In this document: positions 17,760 through 26,231 of the stretch, one piece after another
How positions within the stretch are numbered: the first letter of the stretch is position 1
Layout: each line of letters starts with the position of its first letter
NCBI GenBank assembly: GCA_046328715.1
Contig: JAXLWB010000026.1
Span: 73,510-137,509, forward strand
From: JAXLWB01 sp046328715
GTDB taxonomy: Bacteria > Chloroflexota > Anaerolineae > Caldilineales > Caldilineaceae
Reading direction: 5' to 3'
DNA length: 64,000 nt
Program-made: the position numbers and the translations under genes
The notes under the pieces: model-generated
Told to the model about the DNA's origin: nothing
Databases searched by the model: none
What the model saw: the letters and a program-made list of their open reading frames with translations, nothing else

Positions 17760-18628
17760 TGAGTCAGCACGCTCTCGATTATTCTGCCACCTCTTTCTCA
17801 CAGGGGCGCATGGACTTTACCTGGGAAGAGCTGAGCGAGGAAGAACGCCGCCAAGCCTACGCCGACTATGAAGCCAGCAAGGGGCTAATCGGCGGCGACC
17901 CTCGTTTCCGTCCTGGAGCGCTCACCTTACCCACTTGGGGACTCAACCTGCCCTTTTTTCGCACCCTGGCCCTCGACGATCCACGCGGCAACAATGGTCA
18001 ACGTTTACGTGCCGATTTGGCTAGCACTCGCCCACTCGAAATCGAGATCGGCTACGGTCGTGGCGACTTTCTGCTCGACCGCGCCCAACGCCACCCAGAT
18101 CGACTCTTCATCGGCTACGAAATTCAAACCGGCGCTACGCGCAGAATGATGAATCGGATTGTGGAAGCAGCAGACAAGGAGAAAGAGAAGGGCGAACAAC
18201 AATCCGCGCCCCAAGTGGGCGCCCGCCGCAATCCGCAATCTGCCATCTCCAATCTCTGGCTCTCCGATGACGACTGCCGCTTCAGCATTCCGCGCATCGT
18301 TCCCGATGGTCGAGCCGACATGTTTCATATTCTTTTCCCCGACCCGTGGTGGAAGGACAAACACAAGATTCGGCGCCTCTTTTCGCCGCCCTTCGTCGAT
18401 TTGCTGGCTTCCAAGTTGCGGATAGGTGGGTTGCTGCACTTTAAGAGCGACGTAGAGGAATATGGCGAGTTGGTGCGTTATCTGGTCGAAGGGCATCCAG
18501 CCTTTTCCCAACATACCCCTGCCTTAGCAAGTCGAATTGGCGACTTCGCGCCGACCCACCGTGAACATTGGTGTATGAAGAGCGGGAAGCCGGTGTGGAG
18601 TTATTATTTTGAACGTAACAAAATTTAG
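17756..18628 (+). CDS. trmB: tRNA (guanine-N7)-methyltransferase TrmB, with in-frame insert
   Basis: A 290-residue enzyme that makes m7G46 in tRNA using SAM. The SAM motif EIEIGYGRGDFLLDRA is at about 96-111, FIGYEIQ follows, and the hallmark FPDPWWKDKHKIRRL is at about 197-211. Two features are unusual. The N-terminal extension of about 80 residues is longer than in most TrmB proteins. A basic/Ser-rich segment between the second and third strands (about residues 140-167) is encoded by a palindromic repeat insert (18200-18256) and replaces what is normally a short loop. The reading frame is kept. It overlaps the nucleotidyltransferase gene by 4 bp. The enzyme is probably active, since the inserted segment lies away from the SAM and tRNA motifs. 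Confidence 0.9.
   Translation: MMSQHALDYSATSFSQGRMDFTWEELSEEERRQAYADYEASKGLIGGDPRFRPGALTLPTWGLNLPFFRTLALDDPRGNNGQRLRADLASTRPLEIEIGYGRGDFLLDRAQRHPDRLFIGYEIQTGATRRMMNRIVEAADKEKEKGEQQSAPQVGARRNPQSAISNLWLSDDDCRFSIPRIVPDGRADMFHILFPDPWWKDKHKIRRLFSPPFVDLLASKLRIGGLLHFKSDVEEYGELVRYLVEGHPAFSQHTPALASRIGDFAPTHREHWCMKSGKPVWSYYFERNKI
18200..18256. repeat. In-frame repeat insert in trmB
   Basis: It contains the hairpin GCGCCC-CAAGT-GGGCGC and then CAATCCGCAATCTG and CCATCTCCAATCTC words of the AATCTC/AATCCGCAATC class seen between genes. Confidence 0.55.
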
Positions 18629-18681
18629 TAGTTACAGATTTATCAGTCTCCCGATCTCTACTCTCAGGAGCTATCCATCCC

Positions 18682-19917
18682 ATGACCAACCAACCCATCC
18701 CCAAAGTGCGTGCTGTCCAGTGTGATCACCGTGCCAGTGAAGAAGAGATCTACCAGGCGTTGGTGCGCGCCACGGCCCCAATGAGCGAAGCGTGGCAGCG
18801 TATCCGCAAGGCCAAACGCATCGGCATCAAATTTAACCAGGATATGCACGTAAAAGACCGTGTCTACCATGCCGGGCAGTTGCAACAGTTGGTGAGTGAG
18901 ACCGTAGCGCGTGCCTTTCTGCGTTTGTTACGCGAGCGGACCAATGCCGAGATCATCTGTAGCGATGTCAGCGCTTATGTAATGGGTGGTGCCGTTCGCA
19001 TCGAAGAGACCTTGACCTTCGCTGAGATCTTCCGTGACTACAACGTACGCTTTGCCGATGGCACTAAGCCGCCCTACAAGACGGTCAAAGTGCCGGGCGG
19101 TGGATTGATGTTTGAGGAGTATCTGTTGCCCGAAGCGGCGGTAGATGTGGACGAGTTTATCTCCTTTGCCAAGCTCAAGAACCACATGTTTATGGGCGTG
19201 ACGCTCTGTGTCAAAAATCTCTTCGGACTGACGCCGGGCGAGCCACGAAATCACTCGCGCGCCTACTTCCACCATGTCGTGCGTATGCCCTACTTGCTGG
19301 CCGATTTGGCCAAGATCTTCAACCCAGTGCTCAATCTGATCGATGGACTCGTGGGTCAGGCTGGTCAAGAATGGGGTGATGGTTCCGTAGAACAGGGGCC
19401 ACCACGCATCTGCAACACCTTGATTGCTGGCGACCAGATCATTGCGACCGATGCCTGCGCCACGATGTTGATGGGGCACGATCCGCAAAGTGACTGGCTG
19501 ACGCCGCCTTTTCATCGCGACCGCAATCACCTGTTAGCTGCAGCACAAGGGGGCTTTGGCACGGTCAACTTGCAGGAGATCGACTTCCAATCCGAGGTGA
19601 CGGGTCCCTTAGGCCAATTCTACGCCAATCTCAACGAGCCGCTCGATCAGATTCGCAGCGTGCGCCACACCACCGCCGAGCAGGGGCTGATCTACCGGGA
19701 CAACATCCGCAAATTCGTGGATCGCTATGCTGATAGCTACATCCTGCTACAACAGGGCGAAGTGCGCTGGAATGACAAAGACAGTTCCGTCCACATCGAC
19801 CGCCGCCATCTTCCCGGCTTCCGTCCAGATCAAGGGATGTACCTCAAGTATGTTGATCCAGACGAACAAGAAGGCGAGAAGTTCGCAGTCTACGAGCAAG
19901 CACTGCGCGCCGCCTAA
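18682..19917 (+). CDS. DUF362-domain protein
   Basis: A 411-residue protein with the DUF362 pattern: GIKFNQDM near residue 50, AKLKNHMFMGVTLCVKNLFG at about 166-185, NLIDGLVGQAG at about 215, and the AGDQIIATDACATMLMG stretch at about 250-266. DUF362 proteins are often iron-sulfur proteins fused to ferredoxin domains; no CxxCxxC cluster is visible here, so this is a stand-alone version. The biochemical role is unknown. AGGAGCT lies 12 nt before the ATG. It follows trmB by 53 bp and may be in the same transcript. The length is normal for the family. Confidence 0.85.
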   Translation: MTNQPIPKVRAVQCDHRASEEEIYQALVRATAPMSEAWQRIRKAKRIGIKFNQDMHVKDRVYHAGQLQQLVSETVARAFLRLLRERTNAEIICSDVSAYVMGGAVRIEETLTFAEIFRDYNVRFADGTKPPYKTVKVPGGGLMFEEYLLPEAAVDVDEFISFAKLKNHMFMGVTLCVKNLFGLTPGEPRNHSRAYFHHVVRMPYLLADLAKIFNPVLNLIDGLVGQAGQEWGDGSVEQGPPRICNTLIAGDQIIATDACATMLMGHDPQSDWLTPPFHRDRNHLLAAAQGGFGTVNLQEIDFQSEVTGPLGQFYANLNEPLDQIRSVRHTTAEQGLIYRDNIRKFVDRYADSYILLQQGEVRWNDKDSSVHIDRRHLPGFRPDQGMYLKYVDPDEQEGEKFAVYEQALRAA

Positions 19918-19943
19918 AGAACTACTCTATACAAAGCATCACC

Positions 19944-21563
19944 ATGTCCACACTTCTCACCTGGCCCAACAAACGACAACCCACCCGTCCACCGTCGATT
20001 GACTTGCGGCTGAGTGAGATGTTTGCAACAAATGGAGAGGTGGGGGGATGGGGGAATGAGGAGAAGAACTGTACAACTCTCTCCCCCACTCCCTACCTCC
20101 CCATCTCCCCATCTCCTAACCTTCTCTTTCACGCCGACAATCTCCCCACCCTCGCCCATCTTCTCAACCAGGGCTACGCTGGTAAAGTTAAGCTAATCTA
20201 CATCGATCCACCTTACCAAAGCGGAGTAGTTTGGCAGCGCAAGGTGCGCTTGCGGGGCGAGAAGGCGATCACGATGCAGACGGCGGCGGATCATGTCTTT
20301 GCTGCGCAGACCGAGTATGAGGATCGCTGGGACGAAGGTGAATATCTGCAATTTATCTATGAACGTTTGCCGTTGTTATGTGAGTTATTGAGCGAGGATG
20401 GTAGTCTATGGCTGCACTGCGATCATCGCCAGACCCATCATCTACGCTGTCTTCTTGAAGAAGTATTCGGCGTTGAGAACTTTCTCAACACCGTTACCTG
20501 GCGCAGCCAAACAGCGCGTGGAGCCAAGGTCAACGCCTTCTATTTTGCGGCCAGCAGCCAATCGATCCACATCTTCGCCAAGAACCGCAAGGCGCCAACG
20601 GTCTGGAATCCGCCCAAGCGACGTATCCTGCTTAGCGAGGCAGAGGCTGCACTACAGTTTATGCGCGATGAAGGTGGTTTCTTCCGCACATCCGATCCGG
20701 GAAGCTACAGTTTTGCCAGCCTCAAGCAACTGCACAGCGAAGGGCGGCTCTACGCTCCCTTTGGCGGCGAAGTCGTCATCGACGAGGAACGGCAGCGGGT
20801 CTATAGTTCGAAGGGTGGCAACTTGGGGGTCAAGTATTACCTGAGCAAAGTCGGGCGCAATCAGTGGCAATTAGAACGTGCCGTAGACAATTTGTGGGAC
20901 GATATTCCCGGTCTGGGCACGACGCCTGGCGAAGATTTAGGCTATCCAACGCAAAAGACAGAAGCTCTGCTCACCCGCATCATCGAAACTGCCAGCAACA
21001 CAGGCGATCTGATACTCGACTGTTTTATGGGCAGCGGCACCACTCTGGCTGTAGCCAACAAACTTGGTCGGCGCTGGATTGGCATTGACCAAAACCGCGG
21101 GGCGATGATCACAACACGAAGAAGACTTCAAGCACAAAGCAGTTCGTTTGCGATTTTTGCGGAGGCGGGAGGGGTGAGGGGTGAGGAGGAATTGCGGAGC
21201 GTTTTCCTCACCCCTCACCCGTCTATCATCTCCGCCACGATTACTCGAAATGCATCTGATCCGGCTACAATAGAAGTGCAAATCAATGGCTATCGTTCGC
21301 CCACGATTGAAGGACAGTTGGCTGCAGGCAAAGCTGTAGAAGGGGATGGAGATTGGCGAGCGATCGTGGACTGTGTAGAAATTGATCCGCACTTCAATGG
21401 TGAAATCTTCCGGGCAACCGTGGTCGATGCCCCAATCAAGAAAAGCCAACAAGTCAAGGGCACGTACACCGTTCAAGCCCCTGTGGCCGCAACCCGGGTT
21501 GCAGTACGCATCACAGATGTGTCTGGGCACGAGGCAATGCACGAAACAATTTTGAATGAATAA
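19944..21563 (+). CDS. DNA adenine-type methyltransferase with two in-frame inserts
   Basis: A 539-residue site-specific DNA methyltransferase. Motif IV is DPPY in IYIDPPYQSG (about residue 92) and motif I is FMGSGTT in DCFMGSGTTLAVANKLG (about 354), so the order is that of beta-class N6-adenine enzymes; Type III Mod subunits and stand-alone enzymes share it. No Res subunit or endonuclease lies next to it. Two segments do not belong to the fold: residues about 31-57, from a palindromic insert at 20034-20117, and about 410-426, from one at 21173-21221. Both keep the frame. A C-terminal beta-rich domain of about 100 residues after the second insert is an uncommon extra. The ATG has no strong ribosome site; it follows the DUF362 gene by 26 bp. 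Confidence 0.83.
   Translation: MSTLLTWPNKRQPTRPPSIDLRLSEMFATNGEVGGWGNEEKNCTTLSPTPYLPISPSPNLLFHADNLPTLAHLLNQGYAGKVKLIYIDPPYQSGVVWQRKVRLRGEKAITMQTAADHVFAAQTEYEDRWDEGEYLQFIYERLPLLCELLSEDGSLWLHCDHRQTHHLRCLLEEVFGVENFLNTVTWRSQTARGAKVNAFYFAASSQSIHIFAKNRKAPTVWNPPKRRILLSEAEAALQFMRDEGGFFRTSDPGSYSFASLKQLHSEGRLYAPFGGEVVIDEERQRVYSSKGGNLGVKYYLSKVGRNQWQLERAVDNLWDDIPGLGTTPGEDLGYPTQKTEALLTRIIETASNTGDLILDCFMGSGTTLAVANKLGRRWIGIDQNRGAMITTRRRLQAQSSSFAIFAEAGGVRGEEELRSVFLTPHPSIISATITRNASDPATIEVQINGYRSPTIEGQLAAGKAVEGDGDWRAIVDCVEIDPHFNGEIFRATVVDAPIKKSQQVKGTYTVQAPVAATRVAVRITDVSGHEAMHETILNE
20034..20117. repeat. In-frame G-rich/C-rich palindrome in the methyltransferase gene (first)
   Basis: The left arm GGAGAGGTGGGGGGATGGGG and right arm words CTCCCCATCTCCCCATCTCC are imperfect inverted repeats. 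It sits between the N-terminus and the LLFHADNLPTL segment that starts the conserved domain. Confidence 0.75.
21173..21221. repeat. In-frame palindrome in the methyltransferase gene (second)
   Basis: Perfect 16-bp arms, GGGTGAGGGGTGAGGA (21173-21188) and TCCTCACCCCTCACCC (21206-21221), with a 17-nt loop. Confidence 0.85.
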
Positions 21564-21574
21564 TCTCTTTTCAC

Positions 21575-22333
21575 ATGTCAACACCTGTTTTAACCGTTCT
21601 CGAAGAAGATCGCCACGCCTGGTTTGCTGGGCGCACACGGGCGATTTTGAAATACTTGGATTTAGAGATGGGCAGTCAGAAAGCTGGCTTCTCACGCAAA
21701 ATTTTAGACATCGGCGGTGGGGCAGGGAATATGGCACACCACCTGGCCCATTACGGAGAAGTGCTAGGGTTGGACTACAATCCACGACCCTTACCCGTTG
21801 CACAGCGGCGCGGTCTGGAAGTGCTGCAAGGGTCGGGTACGACATTGCCCTTTACCGATGGTACATTCGACTTGGTTGCGCTCTTTGACACGGTCGAACA
21901 TATCCCCGATGAACTAGCCGTCTTTGATGAGTGTTTGCGCGTGCTGAAGCCAGGTGGTAAGCTAATAGTGACCGTTCCCGCCTTTAACTGGTTGTGGAGC
22001 TATAATGATGAGATCAATGCGCACCAGCGGCGTTACAGTGTGCCAGAGTTACGTCAAAAACTTGAGCTAACTGGCTTTCGGGTAAAACGCATCAGTTACA
22101 ACAACTTTTTTCTCTTTCCACTGATCGCAGGGATGCGACTCTTGCGCCCCTATAACCCAGGCTTGGCCAGCCCCCATTTGACGGATGATGCCGATGTTTA
22201 CCAAGTGGAGATGGAGCCGATTCCCGAGCCAGCGAATACAATCTTGCATGGCGTCGGTTGGCTAGAGGCAGAATTGGTGCAACGTCTCAATCTGCCATTT
22301 GGTACAAGTGTGTTATGTATTGCTGAAAAGTGA
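21575..22333 (+). CDS. SAM-dependent methyltransferase
   Basis: A 252-residue class I methyltransferase. Motif I is ILDIGGGAGNMAHHLA (about residues 45-60), followed by VLGLDYNPRPLP, LPFTDGTFDLVALFDTVEHI (motif post-II/III) and LKPGGKLIVTVPAFNWLW. The pattern LWSYNDEINAHQRRYS is typical of Methyltransf_11/23 proteins in polysaccharide or glycolipid gene sets. The C-terminal half has a hydrophobic stretch (NNFFLFPLIAGMRLL) that might bring it to the membrane. It starts 12 bp after the DNA methyltransferase stop without a clear Shine-Dalgarno. The acceptor is unknown; the glycosyltransferases downstream suggest a small-molecule or glycan acceptor. Confidence 0.85.
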   Translation: MSTPVLTVLEEDRHAWFAGRTRAILKYLDLEMGSQKAGFSRKILDIGGGAGNMAHHLAHYGEVLGLDYNPRPLPVAQRRGLEVLQGSGTTLPFTDGTFDLVALFDTVEHIPDELAVFDECLRVLKPGGKLIVTVPAFNWLWSYNDEINAHQRRYSVPELRQKLELTGFRVKRISYNNFFLFPLIAGMRLLRPYNPGLASPHLTDDADVYQVEMEPIPEPANTILHGVGWLEAELVQRLNLPFGTSVLCIAEK

Positions 22334-22408
22334 GGCAAGGTGCAAGGCGCAGGTTGCAAGGGGCAAATTTTACTTGCAACTTGCACCCTTGCAACCTTGC
22401 ACCTTTCA
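22324..22408. repeat. GCAAGGTGCAAG-type palindrome
   Basis: The left arm is GGCAAGGTGCAAGGCGCAGG plus TTGCAAGGGGCAA, the right arm CTTGCAACTTGCACCCTTGC plus AACCTTGCACC. A related but less regular stretch is at 32331-32413. It fills the gap before the PAC2 gene. Confidence 0.7.
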
Positions 22409-22421
22409 TGAGGAGAAGATT

Positions 22422-23336
22422 ATGACCCAAGTGATTGATTGGCTGGAAAAGCCTAGTGCACAAGAGGTGTACATGCTTGCTGGGTGGCGACAGTGGGCCG
22501 ATGCAGGGTCTGTTTCCTCTGGCTTGCCACCCTACTTGATCGACCATATGCATGCCCGCAAAATTGCCACGATCCGCTCCGAAGATTTCTACCTTTTCCA
22601 GTTACCAGGCACCCATCATCTGCTGCGTCCGGTAATAAAATTGGAAGAAGGTTATCCAAAAGAAGTGCGCTATCATAAAAATGAGGTCTATTACACCGGC
22701 AATAGCCAGCAAGGATTTGTCATCTTTACGGGCGATGAACCGCACATGCATATCGAAAAATATGTAGAGGCGTTTTTTGAAATTGCAAAAACTCTAAATG
22801 TCAAGCGTATTGTCATCGTCGGTGGAATCTACGGCATGGTGCCCTACGATAAGGATCGCAACATCAGTTGTACCTATAGCCACCGGCACTTGAAAGAGCA
22901 ACTTGCCGAGTATGCCGTTAGTTTCTCTAATTATGAGGGCGGCGTCTCGCTTGGCTCCTATATGATGGCCGAAGCGCAACGTTACGATATGGAGAGTTTT
23001 CTCTTCTATGCCTTTGTGCCAGCCTACGATCTCGCACAGATCACGGGGCAGCAGGGTGGATTCAGCATTGACCCAGACTTTAAGGCTTGGTACGATGTGA
23101 TGAAACGCATCAATCACATGTTTAGCCTCAACGCCGATCTCTCGGATCTGGTCAACCGCAGCGACCAATTGATTGCCAATATCGATCATGAAGTAGAAGA
23201 CTTCGACCGGCGCAACCCCCAACTGGAAGTACGCAAAAAGCTAGATAAGTTGGCAGAGAGCTTCCAAGAGAACTCCTTCATGCCCTTAGATGATGTGTGG
23301 GCAAGGGAGTTGGGCGACTTATTTGGGGATAATTAG
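22422..23336 (+). CDS. PAC2-family protein
   Basis: A 304-residue member of the PAC2 (proteasome assembly chaperone 2-like) family. The conserved opening ML(A)GWRQWADAGSVSSGL is at about residues 19-35, IVIVGGIYGMVPYDK is in the middle, and a glycine-rich GGVSLGSYMMAEAQ stretch follows. In archaea and bacteria the family is poorly understood; actinobacterial members have been linked to proteasome function. No proteasome gene is in this window. The start at 22422 is chosen because AGGAGAAG lies 5-12 nt upstream; an earlier start would read through the palindromic repeat. The next gene begins 15 bp after the stop, so they probably share a transcript. Confidence 0.85.
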   Translation: MTQVIDWLEKPSAQEVYMLAGWRQWADAGSVSSGLPPYLIDHMHARKIATIRSEDFYLFQLPGTHHLLRPVIKLEEGYPKEVRYHKNEVYYTGNSQQGFVIFTGDEPHMHIEKYVEAFFEIAKTLNVKRIVIVGGIYGMVPYDKDRNISCTYSHRHLKEQLAEYAVSFSNYEGGVSLGSYMMAEAQRYDMESFLFYAFVPAYDLAQITGQQGGFSIDPDFKAWYDVMKRINHMFSLNADLSDLVNRSDQLIANIDHEVEDFDRRNPQLEVRKKLDKLAESFQENSFMPLDDVWARELGDLFGDN

Positions 23337-23351
23337 AGAAAAAGCTCCCAG

Positions 23352-26207
23352 ATGAAGTTACGATCTTTGTTGCGTAGACAGCCAACCATTCTGCTCCTCT
23401 ATACCGTTCTGGCGTTGCTGCTGAGTTGGCCGCTGATCGCAAAGATCACCACCCACGTACCCGGTGTTGCCCAGTGGGCGTTTGATGAATCCACTTTTCT
23501 CTGGAATATTTGGTACCTCAAACACTCGCTGGTTGACACGCTAAGCAACCCGCTACACAGCGACCTGATCTGGTACCCCCTTGGCATCGACCTTGTTCTC
23601 TATACCTACAATTTCTTCCATGCCCTGCTTGCCTTCCCGCTGGCGCTGGCGGTCAATATTCCTTTCTCCAACAATCTGGCATTGCTACTTAGCACCGTAT
23701 TGAGTGGCTACGGCACATTTTTGCTCATTCGTTACTTATTAAATAGCGAATTACGAGTTACGAGTTACGAAGAAAACCGCCACCTTGCCAGTCTGGCTGC
23801 TTTTGCTGCTGGCATTGTCTACGCTTTCGCCAGCAATCGAGCCATTTACGCTACGCTGGGCCACTACAACTTTGTCACGACGCAGTGGATCCCATTCTAC
23901 GTTTTGATGCTCTTGCGAGCACTCGACGCTAACCTCACAGCGAAAAAACGACGCAGCTCAGCTTTGCTGGCAGGCATCTTCTTCGCCTTCAGTGGCTTGG
24001 CCGAGATGACGACTGCGCTGTTTTTGGCATTATTTACACTGCTTGTGATGGTGGTTTACCTTCCAAAATTATTCAACCGCAATCTGCGCTCCAAAGAGAT
24101 ACCCGCCGCAATCTACAATCACCCAATCTCCAATCTCTTTCTCATTGGCCTCGTCGCCTTCTTGCTCTGGTCGCCCGTTCTGCTGCCGGTTTTGCGTCAG
24201 TTGGGCAGTGAAGACTTTTCCGTCAAAGGCTGGGGTGAAACGATCCCGCTCAGCAGCGATCTGTTCGGCTGGTTTACCCCCACGGTGTTGCATCCGATCT
24301 TCGGAAGCGACCTTGTGACCGAGTTGACAAGGGTCAAGGTGCGGGCGATTGATCCCGATGGCAGTGGGTTTCGCGATATCAATACTGTCTTTCTCGGCTG
24401 GGTGACCTTGGGCCTGGCACTGATTGGCGCAATTGCCTACCGACGCAAAGTTCGCCTCTGGAGTTGGACGGCGCTGATCTTTGGCATTTTCACGCTGGGC
24501 CCGTTTTTGCAACTCAACGGTCAATATCGCTTCAATTTCGATGGCGAAGAAGTTACCTTCCCGCTTCCCTTCCTCCTACTCCATTATTTGCCAATCATCA
24601 AAGCCAACCGTGCCCCTAATCGCAACAGTTTGTTGTTGATGTTGGTGCTGGCGGTGCTGGTGGGGTATGGGCTGTTTTGGCTGATGCGGAGATTGAGAGA
24701 TTGGGAGATTAGGAGATTGGGTAAATTCAAATCTCCTAATCTCTTAATCTCTCAATCTCTAATCTCATCCGTCCTTGCTTTTTTTCTCCTTTTCGAGCAC
24801 TTGGCACTGCCCTTGCCGCTCTCCGATGCCCGGATTCCAGCACTCTATCAGCAGATTGCAGACGATCCAAGGCCGGTGAGTGTTCTCCAATTACCACTTG
24901 GCTGGCGCGATAGTTTCGAGGTTTTGGGACCAGAGGAAACGCTGCTGCAATATTATCAGAGCGCGCATGGCAAGGCGATGCTTGGCGGCAATACCAGCCG
25001 TGCGCCTGCGTTTAAGCTTGACTATTTCCGTCGGCTGCCCTTCTTCCAGGCACTCACTCAGATTGAGTTTGGTCATCCAGTCGCCCAAGAGGTATTGGAT
25101 GCTGCACGCGCCGAAGCAGCACAACTCGTGCAGCTTTACAATCTCGGCTACGTGATTCTCTATCCGCCAATTCCCGACCGCAAACCATATGAGGACAATT
25201 GGCAAGCGTCATGGGACTTCGTCAAACAAACGTTGCCTTTGGAGCCGCAGCCTTTCTGGGCTGAAGAGGGCATTGAAGCCTATCGAGTACAGATCCCAGC
25301 GCGTAGCGACGAGATGAAGTTGGATCTAGGCACATCCGGCAACTTTCCCTACCTGGGTGAAGGCTGGGACAGCGCGGCGAGCGATACGATCTATGATCAA
25401 AGCGCGCTCTGGGCGACGGCAACCACCAGTCGTTTCTTCCTTCCGATGGGACAAATCGACCCTGATATCGACTACCAGGTTTCACTGCGCCTTCATCCCT
25501 TTGCCTATCCTGGTGCAGCGTATCAAAGTGCGACGTTGCTCGTCAATGGGGAGCGTTTTTCATCCCAACCCCTAGTAGACGGTTGGCAAACTCTAACCTG
25601 GAGCGTACCTGGCAGACTTTGGAGCGATGGCCTAAATCGGCTTGAGATCGATTGGGCACAGGTAGCCAGCCCACGCCAAGTGCTGGGTGACAGTCGCACG
25701 ATCGGTACGACTGGAGTTACATTGCCTATCGATGTTGAGGTGAATGCCTTTTCAGAAGGTGCATTTATTGCCTTGTACGACGAAACCGGGACACAGATCG
25801 ATGGCTCGGCTGGGCGAGCAGGGGTGAATGTGACGGTGCTTGATCCTGCATCGGGCGCAATCGTGGCCAAGAAGGGCTTTGATACAACCGCCAATCAGTT
25901 TGAAAGCCAGGCATTGGTCGATTTTCTCCAGCAGATTACGCCAGGTTTCCCGGTAATCGTGGCCAGCAGGGGCAACGCGACAAACTTTCTAACCCTCGAC
26001 GCAATTGAAGCGCTGCGCACGCTTGGCACCGACGTCACCGAGGATAAGCTAAAGGGGCAGTTTTTTGCGATTCTTGGTGTCAAGGGGACACAGCCAGGTA
26101 GCGCCCAGCTTGAAGTCGGCCATCAAGGGGCTTACCTGAGCCTCTCGCTCAATCGAGATCGACGGACATTAGCGGCTGCAGTCGATTGGGTAGTAGTGAC
26201 AAAATGA
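23352..26207 (+). CDS. GT-C-type membrane protein with C-terminal FAM3/ILEI-like domain
   Basis: A 951-residue protein. The first 480 residues hold 10-12 membrane helices with long periplasmic loops; the first loop carries a WAFDESTFLWN segment, acidic as in GT-C glycosyltransferases that use polyprenyl-phosphate sugars. A periplasmic region of about 450 residues follows. Its last 160 residues match the interleukin-like EMT inducer (FAM3/ILEI/PANDER) domain: AGVNVTVLDPASGAIVAKKG, then FDTTANQFES, FPVIVASRGNATNFLT, AIEALRTLG, FFAILGVKG. Such domains occur in animals and in a set of bacterial envelope proteins. Repeat inserts lie at 23745-23771 and 24689-24766, keeping frame. It follows PAC2 by 15 bp and converges with the GT2 gene. 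Confidence 0.8.
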   Translation: MKLRSLLRRQPTILLLYTVLALLLSWPLIAKITTHVPGVAQWAFDESTFLWNIWYLKHSLVDTLSNPLHSDLIWYPLGIDLVLYTYNFFHALLAFPLALAVNIPFSNNLALLLSTVLSGYGTFLLIRYLLNSELRVTSYEENRHLASLAAFAAGIVYAFASNRAIYATLGHYNFVTTQWIPFYVLMLLRALDANLTAKKRRSSALLAGIFFAFSGLAEMTTALFLALFTLLVMVVYLPKLFNRNLRSKEIPAAIYNHPISNLFLIGLVAFLLWSPVLLPVLRQLGSEDFSVKGWGETIPLSSDLFGWFTPTVLHPIFGSDLVTELTRVKVRAIDPDGSGFRDINTVFLGWVTLGLALIGAIAYRRKVRLWSWTALIFGIFTLGPFLQLNGQYRFNFDGEEVTFPLPFLLLHYLPIIKANRAPNRNSLLLMLVLAVLVGYGLFWLMRRLRDWEIRRLGKFKSPNLLISQSLISSVLAFFLLFEHLALPLPLSDARIPALYQQIADDPRPVSVLQLPLGWRDSFEVLGPEETLLQYYQSAHGKAMLGGNTSRAPAFKLDYFRRLPFFQALTQIEFGHPVAQEVLDAARAEAAQLVQLYNLGYVILYPPIPDRKPYEDNWQASWDFVKQTLPLEPQPFWAEEGIEAYRVQIPARSDEMKLDLGTSGNFPYLGEGWDSAASDTIYDQSALWATATTSRFFLPMGQIDPDIDYQVSLRLHPFAYPGAAYQSATLLVNGERFSSQPLVDGWQTLTWSVPGRLWSDGLNRLEIDWAQVASPRQVLGDSRTIGTTGVTLPIDVEVNAFSEGAFIALYDETGTQIDGSAGRAGVNVTVLDPASGAIVAKKGFDTTANQFESQALVDFLQQITPGFPVIVASRGNATNFLTLDAIEALRTLGTDVTEDKLKGQFFAILGVKGTQPGSAQLEVGHQGAYLSLSLNRDRRTLAAAVDWVVVTK
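23745..23771. repeat. In-frame GAATTACGAGTTACGAG word repeat
   Basis: Tandem ACGAGTT/ACGAG words inside the GT-C gene, in a loop between two membrane helices. Another such word cluster (AATCTACAATCACCCAATCT) is at about 24109-24128. Confidence 0.45.
24689..24766. repeat. In-frame AATCTC palindrome in the GT-C gene (78 bp)
   Basis: The left arm GAGATTGAGAGATTGGGAGA plus TTAGGAGATT pairs with AATCTCCTAATCTCTTAATC plus TCTCAATCTC. It is 78 bp, 26 codons, and adds a basic segment next to a membrane helix. The intergenic relative is at 8774-8847. Confidence 0.85.
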
Positions 26208-26231
26208 AGAAATGAAGGGGTGACAAGATTC

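Noticed and set aside
18630..18637. Lone GTAGTTAC after trmB, also at 33771 and 45868
   Set aside because: An 8-bp match without a partner end at the right distance; expected by chance or as remnants, so not called as further mobile-element copies.
24109..24145. Possible further in-frame insert (AATCTACAATCACCC words) in the GT-C gene
   Set aside because: Only one arm and few words; not enough to separate from ordinary coding sequence.
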